Assembly: GCA_027924645.1 (NCBI GenBank)
Contig: BSBN01001688.1
Span: 1,054,001 to 1,118,000, forward strand
Source of the DNA: Cunninghamia lanceolata
Lineage: Eukaryota > Streptophyta > Pinopsida > Cupressales > Cupressaceae
DNA length: 64,000 nt
Direction of reading: 5' to 3'
Shown here: positions 47,265-58,070 of the stretch, piece by piece
Layout: the number at the start of each line of letters is the position of its first letter
How positions within the stretch are numbered: the stretch's first letter is position 1
The notes under the pieces: model-generated
Databases searched by the model: none
The model's input: the letters and a program-made list of their open reading frames with translations, nothing else
Told to the model about the DNA's origin: nothing
Position numbers and translations under genes: made by a program

Positions 47265-48882
47265 TGGTGCAGGAGCACCTACCTGATAGCTGGTCTTGAT
47301 AAGGCAGTTAGTTGTTTTAGGTCTTGTTTATGTTTCCAAGAAGGTCTGTTAAGACCAAATGCATGTAATAAGGTCACGCTGATCATGATAAGATCATGCT
47401 GACCAGGCTTTTGCTATTTTTAGGTAGTTTGTTAGGACAGTTGTCAAGATGTATGTTCGGTTGGATCTCCCAGCCGCCTGGAGAGTTCCCAGCCGCTTGG
47501 AGTCGGGTCAGTAGTACTCGCAGGCAAATCTATTTAAGCATGAGGGTCGGTTGATATTGCATAGATGAATCGATCGAGCTAGGTTGTAGAGAGTGAGACA
47601 GCGAGAGAAACTGATCATTGTATTTGCATCTTTTGAAATCAAATAAAGTGTTCCTGTTTGTGTTCATCCTCTGTTGAATTCCATTGCTTGATCGATTTGC
47701 TGGTTTGGTGGCTGTATGGATTCACTGATCCATTCCACCGGTTGATTCGTCTGATCGGTGGAATGGTTATGTACAGTAGGGTAGGATTTAGTTTGTTTGT
47801 TTGCATGCAGGTGTGCAGGATCACGGTTGAAAGGTGTTGAAGACCCTAGCATGGGCATGTGCTAGGTCAAGTTGATAAGTTCGAGTTGGAAGATCACCCT
47901 GAGAGTGGATCGGGTCATCCCTGGAGGATCGGCGAAGTGAAATTTCGCTAAGGCTAGAAATTGGTCAAGACGGCATCATCAGGATATTTCTGCAAATATC
48001 CTGCAGTCGCTTCGGGCATCATCATCCGAATAAGAGGATATCGGCATGATGCGGTTAGTTGCATGAAGTGCAAGTGCGTCGGGGTGATCACCATCAGGAG
48101 TTGCCGGAGAGGAGCGTATCGGCATCAGGTTGAAGATCAGGTCATGAAACTGTTGAAGTTTGTAAGCTGCGAGTGCATCAGGATGTTTTAAGTTGGATAT
48201 ATACTCAGTGTATATATCGCTGTCAGGATCATCTTCCGTGAGTGCCCATCATCCGCATATCACTAACAGATGCGGGAGTGAAAGTTTGGTTTTTTTGGCT
48301 AAGTGTTGAAGAGGTCATCAGGATATTGTGTGACGTCATCGTCATCAGGATATGACGTCATCGTCATCAGGATATTGAGATATCCCCCTATGCATGTTGA
48401 TCCTGTCGTCGCTAAGGGTTTAGGTATCGGCGTAAGTCCTCGGCAGAAGGTTGTGTTAACATCATTCGGAGGTTTCGAGAGGACCGGATAAAGCATATCA
48501 TGATGCTGTTGCTTGTGTCGTCGGCTATCAGGGCATCGAAGGGAAGGTGCTGAAGTGGTTGTCATCAGGATATTTGGAGCAACCAGATATTTGATATCCT
48601 GCTGACGAAGAGAGTGTCGCATATCATGATGATGCTGCTAGTGTTTGGCGCCCGATGAACAGTGCAACAGGAGGATGCTTGCGCCCGTTGAGTATCATGA
48701 TGATGATGATAGGCGACAGGCGGAGGAGGTGAACAGTAGTCGGCAGGAGGATAATTCGGCTCATCCGAAATATGATGATGCTGACAGTGTAAAGCGAAAT
48801 ATGATGATGATGATGATGATGAGGATGGGCTGCAGACATCCATGCTGTATGCGAAGGTTATAGTGTGGATGCCTCTGCATCA
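47265..48882 (+). repeat. 5' LTR of the gag-protease element, 1618 bp
   Basis: A TATA-like tatttaa at 47531-47537 and AATAAA at 47642-47647 suggest that U3 and R together occupy only about 390 bp, leaving an unusually long U5 of about 1.2 kb. That U5 is rich in catcaggatat, atgatgatg and tgacgtcatc words. Open frames with His or Met runs in it are repeat artefacts. Confidence 0.93.
47531..47647 (+). promoter_or_regulatory. LTR core promoter and polyadenylation signal candidates
   Basis: tatttaa at 47531 and aataaa at 47642 are about 110 bases apart, a spacing suitable for a short R region. Repeated in the 3' LTR at about 51406 and 51517. Confidence 0.45.
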
Positions 48883-48885
48883 TAG

Positions 48886-48897
48886 TGGTATCAGAGC
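48886..48897 (+). promoter_or_regulatory. Primer-binding site, initiator-Met tRNA
   Basis: tggtatcagagc, an exact match to the common plant site, three bases after the LTR. Confidence 0.9.
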
Positions 48898-48995
48898 TCA
48901 GCAAAACATCTGGGCTGTTGTGTGTTGATTCTGTCACCGAAAGGGCAGAGGTAGAGTTGAATTGTGTGTTGTGTGTTGATTGAGAGGTTGACAAA

Positions 48996-49874
48996 ATGCC
49001 TCCTAAAGGTAGTGGTACTGCAAGGGAATTGCAGGAGATGAAGGAGAAACATGCTAGAGAGATGAGGAAGATGAAGGAGCTTGCTGAAGCACTTCAAGCC
49101 AGGCTTACAGCCCTGGAAAAGAACAAAAAGAGGGAAGTGGAAGACAGTGAGTCTGAAGAAGATGAAGATACTATTGAAGAGTATGAAGAGGTAGCTGAAG
49201 ATCTGGATGCTGAAGACCAGAGATTGGCAAAACTGTTAAAGGCAGTACAGAATGATAAACCGAAGGTAAAGGTTGATGTTTCCAAGTATACTGGAAGTTT
49301 GAATGAAGATGAGTTGTTAGATTGGATTGCTGCACTTGATAATCACTTTGAATGTGAAGATGTTGCTGAGGATCAGAAGGTAAAGATTGCAAAGACCAAG
49401 TTAGGAGGTCATGCTTTGGTATGGTGGGATTATGTACAATTTGAGAGAAGGAAACAAGGGAAGTCAAAGATCACTTCATGGGATAAGATGGTAGCAAGGA
49501 TCAAAGGTAAATTCTTGCCAAGGGATTATGAAATCCAGATGTTTAAGAAGCTGCAATTTTTAAAGCAGAAGGAAAGGGATGTGAAGGCATATACAGAAGA
49601 GTTTTATAAGTTAAGTATGAGATCTGGTCATCATGAGAATGAGGTAGAAAAGGTGGCTAGGTACTTGGCTGGTTTGAGATTTAACATACAGGATGAGTTA
49701 GTTTTAGCTAACCCTAAGAATGTGGAGGATTGTTATCAAATGGCAATCAGGATTGAAGAAAAGATGAATAGAGGACATGATAAGTCCATAAGAGGAAGAG
49801 GAAACCATAGGGGAAGAGGAGCAGCCCCTACACAAAAGCAAACCAATGAGGGTCAAGAAGACACTGGTAAATGA
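48996..49874 (+). CDS. Gag of the non-autonomous element, 292 aa to a TGA
   Basis: A charged coiled-coil N terminus (residues about 8-50), an acidic stretch (EDSESEEDEDTIEEYEE), then the gag capsid-like domain about residues 90-270 (DELLDWIAALDNHFECEDV, HALVWWDYVQFERRKQG, FLKQKERDVKAYTEEFYKL, ARYLAGL) and an RGRGNHRGRG basic tail. Start chosen at ATG 48996, with MPPKG, a usual Gypsy gag start. The stop is TGA, one C-to-T change from CGA; coding continues in frame through a Gly/Arg-rich segment to the zinc knuckle CYTCGEFGHPSFKC. Confidence 0.88.
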   Translation: MPPKGSGTARELQEMKEKHAREMRKMKELAEALQARLTALEKNKKREVEDSESEEDEDTIEEYEEVAEDLDAEDQRLAKLLKAVQNDKPKVKVDVSKYTGSLNEDELLDWIAALDNHFECEDVAEDQKVKIAKTKLGGHALVWWDYVQFERRKQGKSKITSWDKMVARIKGKFLPRDYEIQMFKKLQFLKQKERDVKAYTEEFYKLSMRSGHHENEVEKVARYLAGLRFNIQDELVLANPKNVEDCYQMAIRIEEKMNRGHDKSIRGRGNHRGRGAAPTQKQTNEGQEDTGK

Positions 49875-51161
49875 CAGGGACAGTCTGATTTCAGGGGTGG
49901 ATGGAAAGGTAATAGAGGAAGATTTGGAGGTGGTAGAGGTTCTACTACATTTTCAGGAAAATGTTACACCTGTGGTGAGTTTGGTCATCCATCTTTCAAA
50001 TGTCCAGAAAACAAAGGTTCATCATCTAGAAATGAAAGAACAAGTGACAAGAGGGTACAACTTGTACAGGAAGAGACAGTAGAGCAAAGTGCACAGAGTT
50101 CAAACACTCATCACAAGGATAAGGAAGCTGATAATTGTGGATATCCAGAGAGTGGAGAATCATTGATGTTAAGGAGAATTAGTTTGCAGGCATCAAAGGA
50201 TCTGATGCAAAGAAGAGCTCTTTTCAAGACCATATGCAAGAGCAAAGGTAAAGTATGCAAGGTTGTCATTGATACTGGTTCAACAGACAACATGGTATCC
50301 CAGGAAATGGTGGATAAACTGCATTTGGAAAGGTTTCCACATCCACACCCTTACAAGGCATCTTGGGTGAGTGATAGTCAATCACTTTTTGTCTCTGAAC
50401 AGGCATATGTGGATTTTCAGATTGGAGCATATCAGGATAGAATTTTGTGTGATATTTTGCCCATGGAATGTTGTCACCTACTGTTGGGTAGACCATGGCA
50501 ATTTGACAGAAGGGTACTGTATGATGGGTATTCTAATACCTATACCATCAAGAAAGATGGGAAGATTATTAAGTTGATGCCATTACAGGCAGATGCTGCA
50601 GCACAGGGGGCAGCCAAAATCATTTTAATGGGAAAGAAGGAGTATGTGCAGATGCCTAGAGGAGTAGGCATAAAGGCAGATAAGGATACTGCAGGAAAAG
50701 AAGTTGTTCAGGACAACAGATTGAAGAAAGTTTTAGTTTTGACTAGCAGAGGTCAGCAGCAGGTGCAGAAACAGGTTTGCACACAGCAACCAGTTGAAAG
50801 GAATGACAAGGATGTTGTCATCATTGGGACTATTGCTTGTCCTATAAAGATTGAAAGGAAAATAGAGTTGAACATTGCAGAAGTTCAAGAGGCAGTTCAG
50901 ACAGAAGTTCTGATCAGACAACCTGGCAAACACAGGGTATGTGAGAGAAAGGCCTACATCAACAGGCATGAGGAGTTACTTGCCAGAAAGCAAGTTACAG
51001 TTCAGAAGTCTTGGAGCAGCCAAGAGCCAGCAGAGGACAAAGCTGGAACAGATCAGCATATTTCAAAGGCAAGGTGTAAAGGTGGAGGACTTCCACATAC
51101 TCAACTCATGGGACATGAGTTCTTTTCTGTTGGGGAGTATGGTGCAGGAGCACCTACCTGA
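49875..51161 (+). CDS. Zinc knuckle and aspartic protease part, running to the 3' LTR
   Basis: In the same frame as Gag after the TGA. A Gly/Arg-rich stretch, the knuckle CYTCGEFGHPSFKC at about 49963-50004, then from about 50163 a protease with KVVIDTGSTDNMVS (active-site Asp) and ECCHLLLGRPWQFDRRV. About 190 further residues follow (Gln/Lys/Val-rich, VEEVQ-type linker) where reverse transcriptase would normally begin, but the frame ends inside the first bases of the 3' LTR at 51161. The protease looks intact. The C-terminal part has no recognised domain. Confidence 0.8.
   Translation, partial: QGQSDFRGGWKGNRGRFGGGRGSTTFSGKCYTCGEFGHPSFKCPENKGSSSRNERTSDKRVQLVQEETVEQSAQSSNTHHKDKEADNCGYPESGESLMLRRISLQASKDLMQRRALFKTICKSKGKVCKVVIDTGSTDNMVSQEMVDKLHLERFPHPHPYKASWVSDSQSLFVSEQAYVDFQIGAYQDRILCDILPMECCHLLLGRPWQFDRRVLYDGYSNTYTIKKDGKIIKLMPLQADAAAQGAAKIILMGKKEYVQMPRGVGIKADKDTAGKEVVQDNRLKKVLVLTSRGQQQVQKQVCTQQPVERNDKDVVIIGTIACPIKIERKIELNIAEVQEAVQTEVLIRQPGKHRVCERKAYINRHEELLARKQVTVQKSWSSQEPAEDKAGTDQHISKARCKGGGLPHTQLMGHEFFSVGEYGAGAPT
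51131..51139 (+). promoter_or_regulatory. Polypurine tract
   Basis: tggggagta immediately before the 3' LTR; short compared with the other elements. Confidence 0.6.
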
Positions 51162-52757
51162 CAGCTGGTCTTGATAAGGCAGTTAGTTGTTTTAGGTCTT
51201 GTTTATGTTTCCAAGAAGGTCTGTTAAGACCAAATGCATGTAATAAGGTCACGCTGATCATGATAAGATCATGCTGACCAGGCTTTTGCTATTTTTAGGA
51301 AGTTTGTTAGGACAGTTGTCAAGATGTATGTTCGGTTGGATCTCCCAGCCGCCTGGAGAGTTCCCAGCCGCTTGGAGTCGGGTCAGTAGTACTCGCAGGC
51401 AAATCTATTTAAGCATGAGGGTCAGTTGATATTGCATAGATGAATCGATCGAGCTAGGTTGTAGAGAGTGAGACAGCGAGAGAAACTGATAATTGTATTT
51501 GCATCTTTTGAAATCAAATAAAGTGTTCCTGTTTGTGTTCATCCTCTGTTGAATTCCATTGCTTGATCGATTTGCTGGTTTGGTGGCTGTATGGATTCAC
51601 TGATCCATTCCACCGGTTGATTCGTCTGATCGGTGAAATGGTTATGTACAGTAGGGTAGGATTTAGTTTGTTTGTTTGCATGCAGGTGTGCAGGATCGCG
51701 GTTGAAAGGTGTTGAAGACCCTAGCATGGGCATGTGCTAGGTCGAGTTGATAAGTTCGAGTTGGAAGATCACCCTGAGAGTGGATCGGGTCATCCCTGGA
51801 GGATCGGCGAAGTGAAATTTTGCTAAGGCTGGAAATTGGTCAAGACGGCATCATCAGGATATTTCTGCAAATATCCTGCAGTCGCTTCAGGCATCATCAT
51901 CCGAATAAGAGGAGATCGGCATGATGCGGTTAGTTGCATGAAGTGCAAGTGCGTCGGGGTGATCACCATCAGGAGTTGCCGGAGAGGAGCGTATCGGCAT
52001 CAGGTTGAAGATCGGGTCATGAAACTGTTGAAGTTTGCAAGCTGCAAGTGCATCAGGATGTTTTAAGTTGGATATATACTCAGTGTATATATCGCTGTCA
52101 GGATCATCTTCCGTGAGTGCCCATCATCCGCATATCGCTAACAGATGCGGGAGTGAAAGTTTAATTTTTTTGGCTAAGTGTTGAAGAGGTCATCAGGATA
52201 TTGTGTGACATCATCGTCATCAGGATATGACGTCATCGTCATCAGGATATTGAGATATCCCCCTATGCATGTTGATCATGTCGTCGCTAAGGGTTTAGGT
52301 ATCGGCGTAAGTCCTCGGCAGAAGGTTGTGTTAACATCATCCGGAGGTTTCGAGAGGACCAGATAAAGCATATCATGATGCTGTTGCTTGTGTCGTCGGC
52401 TATCAGGGCATCGAAGGGAAGGTGCTGAAGTGGTCGTCATCAGGATATTTGGAGCAACCGGATATTTGATATCCTGCTGATGAAGAGAGTGTCACATATC
52501 ATGATGATGCCGCTAGTGTTTGGCGCCCGATGAACAGTGCAACAGGAGGATGCTTGCGCCCGTTGAGTATCATGATGATGATGATAGGTGACAGGCGGAG
52601 GAGGTGAACAGTAGTCGGCAGGAGGATAATTCGGCTCATCCGAAATATGATGATGCTGACAGTGTAAAGCGAAATATGATGATGATGATGATGATGAGGA
52701 TGGGCTGCAGACATCCATGCTGTATGCGAAGGTTATAGTGTGGATGCCTCTGCATCA
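51140..52757 (+). repeat. 3' LTR of the gag-protease element, 1618 bp
   Basis: Same length as the 5' copy and colinear without gaps. Differences are mostly transitions. Followed by the target duplication gtaaa. Confidence 0.93.
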
Positions 52758-52762
52758 GTAAA

Positions 52763-53182
52763 CTCTACTGGAAAGAACCCAGAAAGATGAAATTTTCCTC
52801 TTCTCACAAGAGGTGGCAACTCTGAAAATAAAATTGATGAAACATGAAAAAATATAACATATCCTCTGTAGATGCATTCTTTGAACTAAGGAGACATGAA
52901 GGAGAATCTGGGCCTGATTTGTTCCACAAGTTGGTGGACATCTATATACAGATACCTTTTCATCTCAAACCTAGTGAATCCTTATGCATTAAAATGTTCA
53001 TGCTTGCTTATGAGCCTATGTCAATTTATTGGCTTGAATCATTAAAGCCAGTCACTCTAGACCAAGTGGGTAAATTGATTCCTATCATAGAAAGGAAAAG
53101 GTATGAAGATGCTATCAATATTAAATCCAATGATAATGAATATCAAGATGATGATAAAAAAATGCAACCATTAAAGGATGTG
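52763..53182 (+). pseudogene. Rest of the outer Tat-type leader and gag fragment
   Basis: The leader resumes with a third primer-like motif (gaggtggcaactctg, 52800-52814). From 52844 a 113-codon open frame resembles the end of the gag domain (FELRRHEGESGPDLFHKLV, FHLKPSESLCIKMFM, LKPVTLDQVGKLI); the corresponding part of the 1-5740 Gag is HHMRPNEPMCIILYINAFD. The frame is cut at 53182 by the next insertion. Confidence 0.7.
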
Positions 53183-53359
53183 TGAGGCCGATTATATTTC
53201 CTTATTTTGATCGTTATGCTTATCAGTCATTATCAGACCTTTTAGAGACTATGCTTCATTTTGTAGACTTGATTATATCTCCTGATTTGATATGACATTG
53301 ATTAGACATATGGTGATTTGCTTTGATCATATTTGATGCTATTTTGTGATTCAACATAC

Positions 53360-53409
<50 letters not shown>

Positions 53410-54009
53410 ATGATGCTTGTGATGAGATTCTAGTTATTTATGTGATGTTTACTATTTGACATGTGATTGAAAAATGCAGTTTAATTTGGAATTATGTTAT
53501 TGATGATTATTGTTGTATTCTATGGCGTGAATTTAATTCCAGTTGCTTCGGCTATGATTATCATGATATGATTGACACTTGATCAAGATGTGCAGGTTAC
53601 ATTCCCAAGCCATGGGAAATTGGAGGTAGAATTCACACCAATGTTATTCCCTGTGAAACTGATCCATTCCCATGAGGGATAAGGATCACGTTTGAAATTG
53701 AATGTTGATTTAAGTGCTTGATTTAATTTTATCACTTTGGCCTAGTACCCTTTTGTTTAAATTAATTAATATTAAGTGTTGTATAATTTTTATTTGACTT
53801 ACACCACTTGGTATTTGTTTTTATTTTTTGAGGCCATTTAAAGTAGATTTATGACCCCCTTGGTGAACCTTAGTGTCCCAAAAGTTACCCTAGGTGGTTA
53901 CCCATGGGTCTAGGGTCAATTTTGACTAACTAACCCTTGGATTAACCCACTTTTGGTCACTTTAAACTATGGTTTAGTCAGAGTGACGAAATTTGAAATT
54001 AGGGAAGGT

Positions 54010-54420
54010 GGGAGATGAGTCATGCTTTGGGAAAGACTCATCTCCCTTCCCAAAGTTTGGGAATCCTTTCCCAAGGAGGACTTGGGAGGTCTCCAAGACT
54101 CCCAAGTGTGTGGGATCTTCCTCCAAGACTCTCACACACGTGTGAGAGCATCTTGGATGGAGATAACTCTTTGAGAGAATAAGAGGATGCCATATGGCAT
54201 CTCTTATTCTCTTGGAGGTTTGAGTGGGAATGCCACCTCACCACTTGTCCTCTCACAGATGTGTGAGAGCACAAGTGGATAAGGTGAGGATTGAGAGGGA
54301 ATTGGAGGATGACATTTGTCACCCTCACACTTCCTCTCCCTTGCAAGTGGCATTGGAGGAGGAAGGAGAAGGTGACAAGTGTCACCTTCTCATTCCTCAA
54401 GGCCAAAATTGATGGCCTAT
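54010..54420. repeat. Array of short inverted repeats in the LTR
   Basis: Consecutive hairpins: gggagatgagtc / gactcatctccc (54010-54045), tctcacacacgtgtgagag (54131-54148), gagaataagaggatgccata with tatggcatctcttattctc (54175-54213), and gagaaggtgaca-ag-tgtcaccttctc (54365-54390, perfect 12-bp arms). The first three recur at 63790-64000. Confidence 0.75.
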
Positions 54421-56123
54421 ATTATCTCCTCTTCTTGAGGAGTGTGGGGTTCTTGTATTTTGGAGTTTCTTTCTATTTTTGGTGCAATTTCTTGTATTTT
54501 GGAGTTTCTTTCTATTTTTGGTGCAATTTTGGGAAGTTAGAGAAAGTCTTGAAGATTGGAAGGTTTGGGAAAGCTTAGAGTTCATCACCAAACATGCTTC
54601 CATTATAGGGCTTTGAAGGTAAGCCTCATGAACTAAGTTTCTTCTCCCTTGCTTATTTATTGTGTTGGGTTGTGTTTTTGGTTGTTTGTTGTTCTTTGAT
54701 TTTGTGTGGGATGGGAGTATGGTAAGAGCACCTCCATTTGGAGGTAAGGCTCAACTTGTTTGGGTAGGGGAAAAGAACCTCCTTGAGGTCACTCCCACAT
54801 TTTGTTATTTATGCCTTGAGGGATTTTACTTGTTGAGGAGATTATTTGAATGGCAAGAGTGCCATGAAGGTTATTTTGTGATTTGTGGAGAGTTGTGATT
54901 TTGGAGATTTTTGGCTTGAGGCCATGAGATTGGTATTATAGTATTTTGGGTGGCCTTTGAAGTAGAGGGGTCCATTCCCTACCCTCATCAAACTCATTAT
55001 CATGAGTTGAGTTATATATTAAACCTTGGGGCTATTTTTGTGTTGATGTTGTTGATTCTTGTTGTGGAATGTTTACACCTGAGTGAATCCCTACCTCCCT
55101 AGCTCAGGGGTGACCCTCTTGCGGGTCTACAGTAGGGAGGAGGGCATTTTGAAGTGTCTGGGCTGTTCTTATGTTGTGTTTATTTGCAGGTGTTAAATGA
55201 AGAAATGTAGCTGTTGTGAAGCCCATTTTTGTGTGGCTTTAGTAGTATTTATTGGCTGTTTTGGGCCATGGCCATTGTGGCCTTATTGTAAAAAAATTTG
55301 TTAAGTTTTATGTCCTTGGAATTCGCTGTGAAAAATGTTGAAATGCAAACTTTCTGGTTATTCTATTTAGAGTGGTTTATTCCCTTTTACTGTGGAGTTG
55401 ATATGCTTGAAAAATTCGTTGAATCCAAGTATGATTATTTCTGTCATTATTCTTTTCAAGGAATAAAATATTCATTTGATGTGGAATGAAATTTAATGCA
55501 TGCAAGAAAGAAAGAGAAGATTTAATTAGTTTCTGTTATTACATTGACAATTATATTATTAGTGGTTGTTATGGATATGAAAAGAGCTGTTAGAAATTTA
55601 TTGAAATCGCAGATTTCTACCTTATTGTTGCAAAAAATAAAAATGTATTTCTGTGTATTTTATCTGGTCCAAAAAAATATATTTCTGTATTGTATGTTTC
55701 AAAAAAAAAAAAGTTTAATACTAAGTTATCCAATTACTATGCAGAAATGAAATATTAGTATTCAAAAAAATATAGGGGTAAGTCTGAAAGTTAATAATCC
55801 TTCTATCCTTACCATTGTTGGGAGAAAATTAGTGCAAGTGTGTATATAGATATATATTTATGCATATATATATATACAGGTGTATATATACATAGGTAAA
55901 TATATATAAATATACTTGTCATTTAATTAAATTTAGCTTGCTATCATTTTTCTAAATATTGTGTATATGCTGGGATAGAAAAGAAAATACAAAAGTAAAT
56001 AATTGATGTATATATACACTTATATATATATATGTGCATATAGTATATATACATAAATATGCATTAGTAGAAAAATGTTATTTTATAGTTATATATTTTG
56101 GCAAATAGATGATATAGAGCTGA

Positions 56124-56227
<104 letters not shown>

Positions 56228-56289
56228 CTGAGTGTTTAGATCTGTGGCGGATTGTTAGCAGAAGGGTTTAGAGTTGTATATATTAAAAA

Positions 56290-56575
56290 AAAAATACAAG
56301 ACTGTGGGTGGCGGCACTGCCCACAACAGTTGCAGTTGGGGGTGTGGGTGGAGGCAACGCCTCCTCCCCACACCCCCTCCCCCTACACTTCTCCCCCTCT
56401 ATTCTCCACACACCTGTAGATAGTGTTGTCAACCGCGCCCCAAACCCTTCACCGAGCTCTCACCACCACCGAACCTTTCCCGCGACCCCTCTGCACCACG
56501 CCACCCTCCTCTGCGGCCGCACCCCCTTACGTCCTCTCCATTTTGCAGATCGCCGTCGGCCTTTGCCTTCCTTGA
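56290..56575. other. GC-rich patch in an AT-rich LTR
   Basis: Contains the near-palindrome ggggtgtgggtggaggc / gcctcctccccacacccc at 56339-56376 and then proline- and histidine-coding text in one frame (118 codons from 56308). No recognised domain. Composition differs sharply from both sides, so a captured host fragment or small insertion is possible. Confidence 0.4.
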
Positions 56576-57974
56576 AACAAAAAAAAATGGTTAGTATTTA
56601 TGCTGTCCTTATAACTATAATATATATATATATATATCACACCAAAATACATATGGATCTATGACAACAATCTTGAACCAGCTGTGCATACCTCTGTGTG
56701 AGGTAATAGCAAACTCACTCATGGCCTCCAATGGCTTTTCAAACCCTAAACCTACAAAATAGGAAGAAAACAAAACACACAAAAAAAAGAAACAAAGAGA
56801 AAAGGAGTTAGAGGATTAGGGCAAACTAAGGGAGAGAAAACAATATAATACAAAATTAGGGCTTTCTTTAGAGATGACCGTTTTAAAATAGAGATTAGGG
56901 TTATTTTATTTTTAGGAAGCAATATTATTTAATTGAGAGGATATTCTCTTGTGAGGGATTTATTTTAGTTCATTATTTTTAAATCCTCTATTTTACCTTA
57001 CCATTGTTTCATTTCTTTTGCTCTTTTAAGAATTGCCTTAATTTTATTTTGGGGAATGGTTTTTTTAAAAATTGGGAGAGTAATTTTCCCTCGTTTTTAA
57101 ATTTATCCTAGTGAGAGTTTTATTCTTTTTTTTTTCCTTTAGCGGGATTTCTATCATTTTGGTTATTTTTGTATTTTTATTATTATTTTACGGGAAGAGT
57201 TATTTAAACTCTTCCCCCTTCTTTATTAATTATTCAAGTTAGTTATTAAATATAATGCCTGAATTATATTTAATAACAGACTCAAAAAAATTTTTTCCCT
57301 TGGAGTTAATTGGTGACATGTTATTATTTTTTTCTATTTAATATCAATTTTTTTTTATCTTTTATGCAAGGTTGATTTATTTGACCTTTGCGGGATATTT
57401 AAGTTGTTATTTTAAATTATTTCAAATTTGATCTTAAGTTGACATATTTATTCTTAAATTTGATTTAATATCTTATTGATGTTTTATTTTAAAATTTATT
57501 TTGTGTTTATCGAAAACGCGTTACACTGTCGGATTTTTCCTAGATTTCTAGGGTTTAATTGCTATGTTAAATTTAGTTTTTATCCCATCTTTCCACTTCA
57601 ATCATGCGACCATCATAGCATCATTTACTTAATCATTATTTTTGTTTCCATTCTAGATCTGAACTAGAGTTAGGTTACGATGCTAGCAGAATCTTCTTCA
57701 CACGTAGGAAACTAGGGGTTCAGATTTAAATTAGTCTAACCCTAAAAGTGACACACTTCGTGTCGCATACCCCCTAGACGGCTTTCACCATCGTGGTTAT
57801 GTTGACATGTTTACGCCTTATGCGTATTGCCACCGAGCACGCAGATGCATGTGAGGGGGTTCCTAGGGATAGGTAGAAAAGTTTTTCGTAGTTCATGTCA
57901 TGACCACATGGCAAATGTGGACATGACACGTGTGTTGTGTGTCGTGACCGCATGGGAAATGCAGGCATGACATT

Positions 57975-57986
57975 TGGTATCAGAGC
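57975..57986 (+). promoter_or_regulatory. Primer-binding site, initiator-Met tRNA
   Basis: tggtatcagagc, exact, two bases after the LTR end. Confidence 0.9.
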
Positions 57987-58070
57987 CTAAGTTTAAACAC
58001 TGGGTTTGTTTTGGGCACATTATTATTTCTGCAACTTTGATTAATTTGTGGTTACCTCATTTTTGTAGGA

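Larger units (their letters stand above)
47265..52757 (+). mobile_element. Non-autonomous Gypsy-like element with gag and protease only (TR-GAG type), 5.5 kb
   Basis: Two 1618-bp LTRs (TGGTGCAGG...TGCATCA), both of equal length with about 28 substitutions by eye and no indels, enclose a Met-tRNA primer site, gag, zinc knuckle and protease, then directly a short polypurine tract. There is no reverse transcriptase, RNase H or integrase in the 2.26-kb interior. Target duplication gtaaa at 47260-47264 and 52758-52762. The coding frame is nearly intact (one TGA). Mobilisation must have depended on another element. Confidence 0.93.

Noticed and set aside
48565..48863. Open frames with Ser, His, Asp and Met runs on both strands
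   Set aside because: They lie in the LTR and come from (ATG)n repeats; the same frames recur in the 3' LTR at 52440-52714.
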